A stretch of 5,582 nucleotides of DNA from Acidobacteriota bacterium. GTDB taxonomy: Bacteria > Acidobacteriota > Thermoanaerobaculia > Multivoradales > JAHEKO01. Shown in pieces: positions 1 to 5,582 of this stretch (position 1 is its first letter; the number at the start of each line of letters is the position of its first letter). The stretch covers positions 1 through 5,582 of the forward strand of contig JAHEKO010000278.1 in the NCBI GenBank assembly GCA_024638355.1. The letters run 5' to 3'. The notes beneath the pieces are model-generated. The model was given only the letters and a program-made list of their open reading frames with translations. It was not told where the DNA came from and did no database searches. The translations under genes were made by a program, and so were the position numbers.

Positions 1-3345
<3,345 letters not shown>

Positions 3346-3437
3346 GACCGCCTGATTATCTAGCACGCGGTCTGCAGGGCGGCACCACCCTTCGGGGTGG
3401 CCGAGCCGTCCGCTCGCGGTGCTACCATCGGACCGTC
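3346..3437. promoter_or_regulatory. Divergent intergenic region between nifJ and the membrane-protein gene
   Basis: This 92-bp gap separates two genes transcribed away from each other, so it should contain promoter or 5'-leader sequence for both unless transcription starts inside a neighbouring gene. I found no convincing -35/-10 pair on either strand. A GATAAT hexamer on the minus strand (3355-3360) is only 9 bp from the nifJ ATG and has no matching -35. Most of the gap (3361-3424) is one large imperfect inverted repeat, listed separately. The regulatory role is inferred from position only. Confidence 0.5.
3361..3424. repeat. 64-nt imperfect inverted repeat / hairpin with UUCG tetraloop
   Basis: Pairing was read by hand. 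The outer stem pairs TAGCAC (3361-3366) with GTGCTA (3419-3424), then 3367-3370 with 3414-3417, with G3418 bulged. A 2-bp step pairs 3374-3375 with 3412-3413. The middle stem pairs GGGCGGC (3377-3383) with GCCGTCC (3405-3411), including one G-U pair. The apical stem pairs CCACCC (3385-3390) with GGGTGG (3395-3400), closing a TTCG loop (3391-3394). That is about 25 pairs in total. Read as plus-strand RNA the cap is C(UUCG)G, an exceptionally stable tetraloop; on the minus strand the loop is CGAA. No T-run follows on either side, so it is not a standard terminator. It lies 15 nt before the nifJ ATG and 13 nt before the GTG of the plus-strand gene. It could be a leader RNA structure, a REP-like dispersed palindrome or a protein-binding site. 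Confidence 0.6.
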
Positions 3438-3971
3438 GTGAGGCTTTTCAAGGGCAGGGGAGCCGCCCCAACAGACCGTGCGCGTGGACTCGCCGTCAGG
3501 GCTTTGCTGCCCGCGGTCGCGCTGGTTCTGGTGCTCTTCCACCTCCGCCTCTTCTGGCAGCACCTGATCGACCAGAGCGTGCTCGAGCCGGTGGTGGCGG
3601 TCAAGTGGCTGCTGAGCGCCTTCCTGGTTGCCGGTCTCTGGCGGCTTCGGATGCGCGGCTACCGGCTGCTCGGAGGCCGGCGAGCCGGTGTCTTCTGGCT
3701 CGTGGCCCTCCTACTGCACGTCCAGGTGCCGGTGGCGCCGGCCGGCGACATCACCGGCGCACCGGACCTCGGCTGGGTGTTCGCTCTGCCCGCGACCGTC
3801 TCGCTGGGCGCGACGCTCGCGCTCACGCTGGGCTTCGCCGTCGCGATCCGCGCCGCCGCCGCTTTCCGTCCGGCCGCGAGAGCTCTGACACTCGCCAGCC
3901 GTTCCTCGGGCGGGCCGCTTCTCGGCTCGCTGCCGATCCTCGCCTGCCGGCCGCCGCCGGCCCTTTCCTAG
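3438..3971 (+). CDS. Hypothetical four-helix inner-membrane protein
   Basis: I do not recognise this 177-residue protein. It reads as a small integral membrane protein with four hydrophobic stretches: about 22-40, 52-68, 83-97 and 111-137. Arginine-rich segments at the N-terminus (2-21), between helices 2 and 3 (69-82) and after helix 4 (138-155) suggest both ends are cytoplasmic by the positive-inside rule. The two outer loops are short: about 41-51, and 98-110, which is rich in Pro, Ala and Gly. The only cysteine is C170, near the end. Histidines H35, H42 and H94 lie in or beside helices, but no metal-binding pattern is evident. GTG at 3438 is the first usable start, without a clear Shine-Dalgarno; the frame stays open upstream. 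Codon choice is GC-rich at third positions like its neighbours, which supports a real gene. It precedes the TonB receptor on the same strand by 191 bp, so accessory transport or regulation is possible but unproven. Confidence 0.72.
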   Translation: MRLFKGRGAAPTDRARGLAVRALLPAVALVLVLFHLRLFWQHLIDQSVLEPVVAVKWLLSAFLVAGLWRLRMRGYRLLGGRRAGVFWLVALLLHVQVPVAPAGDITGAPDLGWVFALPATVSLGATLALTLGFAVAIRAAAAFRPAARALTLASRSSGGPLLGSLPILACRPPPALS

Positions 3972-4000
3972 AGCTCGACCTCCGAACCGCGGGCGCTCGA

Positions 4001-4014
4001 TGGCGCGCGCGCCA
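4001..4014. repeat. Perfect 14-bp palindrome
   Basis: TGGCGCGCGCGCCA is its own reverse complement. It begins 30 nt after the stop codon of the membrane-protein gene. Without a central spacer it is better suited as a dimer-binding site than as an RNA hairpin, and no T-run follows, so it is not a standard terminator. In such GC-rich DNA an alternating CG core can arise by chance, so function is uncertain. Confidence 0.35.
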
Positions 4015-4041
4015 CCGGCGTTCCCGGAACGCTCGAGAAGG

Positions 4042-4048
4042 AAAGGGG
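4042..4048 (+). promoter_or_regulatory. Alternative ribosome binding site for an upstream in-frame ATG (4055)
   Basis: AAAGGGG sits 6 nt before an ATG at 4055 that is in the receptor frame with no intervening stop. Used as the start, it would add 36 residues before the signal peptide. The site is about as good as the one at 4151-4155, so start choice is ambiguous from the sequence alone. The ATG lies between TTCAA (4050-4054) and TTGAA (4062-4066), a small inverted repeat that could weakly occlude it. Confidence 0.35.
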
Positions 4049-4113
4049 ATTCAAATGTCTCTTGAAAGACTGCACCAACCCGTGCCGAGCTTTCACCAGA
4101 AGATCGACCTCGC

Positions 4114-4142
4114 GGCCGGCGCCGCCTTGCGGCCTGCCGGTC
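4114..4142 (+). repeat. GC-rich hairpin just before the TonB receptor ribosome binding site
   Basis: GGCCGGC (4114-4120) pairs with GCCGGTC (4136-4142), including one G-U. G4121 pairs with T4135 as a wobble, and CCGC (4122-4125) pairs with GCGG (4129-4132) around a CTT loop, leaving CC (4133-4134) bulged. That is about 12 pairs. It ends 8 nt before the AAGGA Shine-Dalgarno of the preferred start, and would be read through by ribosomes starting at 4055. It may tune translation, or simply reflect GC-rich composition. Confidence 0.4.
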
Positions 4143-4150
4143 TGATGCAG

Positions 4151-4155
4151 AAGGA
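4151..4155 (+). promoter_or_regulatory. Ribosome binding site that decides the TonB receptor start
   Basis: AAGGA lies 7 nt before the ATG at 4163. This start places a textbook signal peptide at the very N-terminus, which is the main reason for choosing it over the in-frame ATGs at 4055 and 4145. Confidence 0.65.
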
Positions 4156-4162
4156 AACCACC

Positions 4163-5582
4163 ATGCCTATCAAGATGATGCTTGCGATCGCTCTTTCGGT
4201 CTCTCTCGCCGCCAGCCCGGCGATCCGGGCCGAGACGAACGAGGCCGCCGACGCTCCCGAAACCGTCGACTCCGCCACCACGATGGAGGAGGACGGCGGC
4301 GCGGCCGAGGTCTCGTTTTTCGCCGTCACCACCGTAACCGCGACCGGCTCGGAAGCCGATCCGTTCGAGCTGTCGACGCCGGTCAGCGTGTTCCGCGGCG
4401 AGGAGATCGAGCGCCGGCAATCCGACAACGCCGTCGAGCTCCTGCGCGACCAGCCGGGCGTGGACGTCCAGGGCGTCGGTCCCAACCAGGCCCGACCGGT
4501 GATTCGCGGCGTGCGCGGCCTGCGCGTGCTCTTCCTCGAGAACGGTCTGCGCATGAACAACCCGCGGCGACAGACCGACTTCGGCGAGATCTCCGGTCTG
4601 GTCGACCTGGACAGCGTCGAGTCGGTGGAAGTGGTGCGCGGTCCGGCCTCGGTGCTCTACGGCACCGACGCGATCGGCGGCGTACTCAACCTGATCACGC
4701 GGGCGCCCGGTCCGGGAGCCGGCCTGAGCGGCTCGGCGAGCCTTCGCTACGGCACCGCGGGGGACCAGCTGCGCGGCCAGGCTGCGGTGGACAAGCGCGG
4801 CGAGCGCTGGTCGTTCGGCCTCGGCGGCGCTGTGAGCGAGAGCTCCGACTACGAGTCGGGCACCGGCACCTTCGGTGACATCCGTCTCGACGACGCGGTG
4901 CCGGTCGTCGACAGCGGAGTCGAGGAGAACTCCCTCTACGGTCGCATCGACCGGTGGGTCGGGGAGCGGCACGGTTTCTTCTTCCGGTTCAACCGCTACC
5001 GCGCCGAAAACGCCGGCTTCGGCTTCGTCGAGCCGGAGCTGATCGGCGACGACCCGCAGGCCCGGATCCGCATTCTCTACCCCTTCCAGGATTTCGATCG
5101 CTACACCCTGGGCTACGAGGGCTTCGAGCTCGACAGCCCGGTCGCCGACTCGGCGCAAATCCAGCTCTACCATCAGAGCAACGAGCGCCAGCTGGTCAAC
5201 GACATCAACATCAACATCGGCCCGATCTTCCCCGGCGCTCCGAATTCGTCGGTACAGGCGGACACCAGCAACCTCACCGATCTCGACACGCTCGGCCTGC
5301 GAGCCGAGATGACCAAGATCGCGGGTCGAAACAACCTGCTCACCTGGGGCGTGGAGGCGTACGAGGACGACTCGGCCAACACCGACTTCTCGACCACCAC
5401 CACGACCCTGCGTTTCCCCGGCCCGCCGTTCGAGATGCCTATCGTCACCACCGACGACGTTGCCAACGTCCCCAACGCGACCAACAGCAGCTGGAGCGCC
5501 TTCGTTCAGGACGAAGTGCTTCTCGGCGAGAGGCTCAAGGTCATTCTCGGCCTGCGCTTCCAGGAGGTTTCGACCCGCGCCG
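4163..5582 (+). CDS. TonB-dependent outer-membrane receptor; C-terminus cut by window edge
   Basis: An outer-membrane beta-barrel that should import a scarce ligand using TonB/ExbBD energy. The window holds 473 complete codons plus one base. Residues 1-23 form a signal peptide (K4, hydrophobic core 5-19, likely cleavage after the IRA at 21-23). An acidic linker (24-50) precedes a TonB-box-like segment, AVTTVTAT, at 54-61. The plug domain spans about 65-180, with VIRGVRGLRVLFLENG (113-128) and the family signature RGPASVLYGTDAIGGVLNLIT (159-179). After that come alternating aromatic strands of the barrel with polar loops, including a threonine run at 411-415. Full receptors are usually 650-900 residues, so about half is present. 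The plug recalls heme/hemoglobin- and colicin-type receptors, but the C-terminal substrate-diagnostic parts lie outside the window, so the ligand is unassigned. In-frame ATGs at 4055 and 4145 are alternative starts. The small membrane-protein gene lies upstream on the same strand. Confidence 0.93.
   Translation, partial: MPIKMMLAIALSVSLAASPAIRAETNEAADAPETVDSATTMEEDGGAAEVSFFAVTTVTATGSEADPFELSTPVSVFRGEEIERRQSDNAVELLRDQPGVDVQGVGPNQARPVIRGVRGLRVLFLENGLRMNNPRRQTDFGEISGLVDLDSVESVEVVRGPASVLYGTDAIGGVLNLITRAPGPGAGLSGSASLRYGTAGDQLRGQAAVDKRGERWSFGLGGAVSESSDYESGTGTFGDIRLDDAVPVVDSGVEENSLYGRIDRWVGERHGFFFRFNRYRAENAGFGFVEPELIGDDPQARIRILYPFQDFDRYTLGYEGFELDSPVADSAQIQLYHQSNERQLVNDININIGPIFPGAPNSSVQADTSNLTDLDTLGLRAEMTKIAGRNNLLTWGVEAYEDDSANTDFSTTTTTLRFPGPPFEMPIVTTDDVANVPNATNSSWSAFVQDEVLLGERLKVILGLRFQEVSTRA

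Larger units (their letters stand above)
3972..4162 (+). other. Intergenic/leader region upstream of the TonB receptor
   Basis: This 191-bp stretch lies between the membrane-protein stop codon and the preferred receptor start. It contains a perfect 14-bp palindrome (4001-4014), a GTTCC-C-GGAAC inverted repeat (4020-4030), a purine-rich Shine-Dalgarno-like AAAGGGG (4042-4048) with an ATG at 4055, a strong hairpin (4114-4142), and the Shine-Dalgarno and ATG of the receptor. No stop codon separates the ATG at 4055 from the receptor frame, so part of it may be translated as an N-terminal extension. No sigma-70-like promoter and no Fur-box-like repeat was found, so the receptor may be co-transcribed with the upstream gene. 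Confidence 0.5.

Noticed and set aside
3355..3360. GATAAT on the minus strand as a -10 box, or as half of a Fur site, for nifJ
   Set aside because: It is only 9 bp from the nifJ ATG, no -35-like hexamer lies about 17 bp upstream, and there is only one copy of the hexamer, whereas a Fur box needs a repeated array.
3360..3604. Two short minus-strand frames overlapping the divergent gap and the start of the membrane-protein gene
   Set aside because: They overlap the coherent four-helix protein and the hairpin, have polar low-complexity sequences and show no ribosome binding site that I could support.
3946..3968. GCCGGC-CGCC-GCCGGC hairpin followed by CCTTTCC as a terminator for the membrane-protein gene
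   Set aside because: It lies inside the coding region just before the stop codon and is followed by only three Ts. GC-rich coding sequence explains it better.
3968..5173. A 401-codon open frame on the minus strand opposite the TonB receptor
   Set aside because: It is also codon-for-codon antisense to the receptor, and it overlaps the structured leader. It has low-complexity Arg/Ala/Val/Asp composition and no domain. The receptor frame carries the plug signature and a signal peptide.
5201..5219. Short tandem-like ACATCA repeats in the receptor
   Set aside because: They encode a repeated Asn-Ile pattern in frame with normal codons, which is a barrel strand or loop, not a separate repeat element.
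5394..5408. ACC-rich stretch in the receptor gene
   Set aside because: It encodes a threonine run in an external-loop-like segment, is too short to be a repeat array and is in frame.
5173..5484. A 103-codon minus-strand frame inside the receptor gene
   Set aside because: Lies wholly opposite the receptor coding frame, with Ser/Val-rich shadow composition and no recognisable feature.

Overview
The window comes from a GC-rich, double-membraned bacterium able to use pyruvate:ferredoxin oxidoreductase. An outer-membrane TonB-dependent receptor implies a Gram-negative envelope. A single-chain PFOR implies anaerobic or facultative metabolism with low-potential ferredoxin or flavodoxin. Nothing here fixes the phylum. 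Acidobacteriota, Myxococcota or Desulfobacterota would all fit, and this is a guess from GC content plus gene content.

Layout: positions 1-3345, minus strand, hold one large gene, nifJ/por (pyruvate:ferredoxin/flavodoxin oxidoreductase). It is intact from its start codon to the window edge: 1115 codons in one frame, with the C-terminal tail cut off at position 1. All the thiamine-diphosphate residues and all twelve cluster-ligating cysteines that I could map onto the family are present. Positions 3346-3437 are a 92-bp divergent gap. Most of it is a 64-nt imperfect hairpin (3361-3424) capped by a UUCG tetraloop. Positions 3438-3971, plus strand, encode a small four-helix membrane protein that I do not recognise. 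Positions 3972-4162 are a leader or intergenic stretch with a 14-bp perfect palindrome, a second strong hairpin and two competing ribosome-binding-site/ATG pairs in the same frame. Positions 4163-5582, plus strand, hold the first 473 residues of a TonB-dependent receptor, with signal peptide, plug domain and early barrel; it runs off the right edge.

How the parts may relate: the membrane protein and the receptor face the same way and could be co-transcribed. The PFOR is divergent and may share only the intergenic region. A link between iron uptake (if the receptor takes up an iron compound) and an enzyme carrying three [4Fe-4S] clusters is conceivable, but the sequence does not show it.

I see no tRNA, rRNA, CRISPR array, insertion sequence, integrase or phage gene. 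No clearly new multi-gene system is visible. The least explained parts are the two structured non-coding stretches and the small membrane protein.
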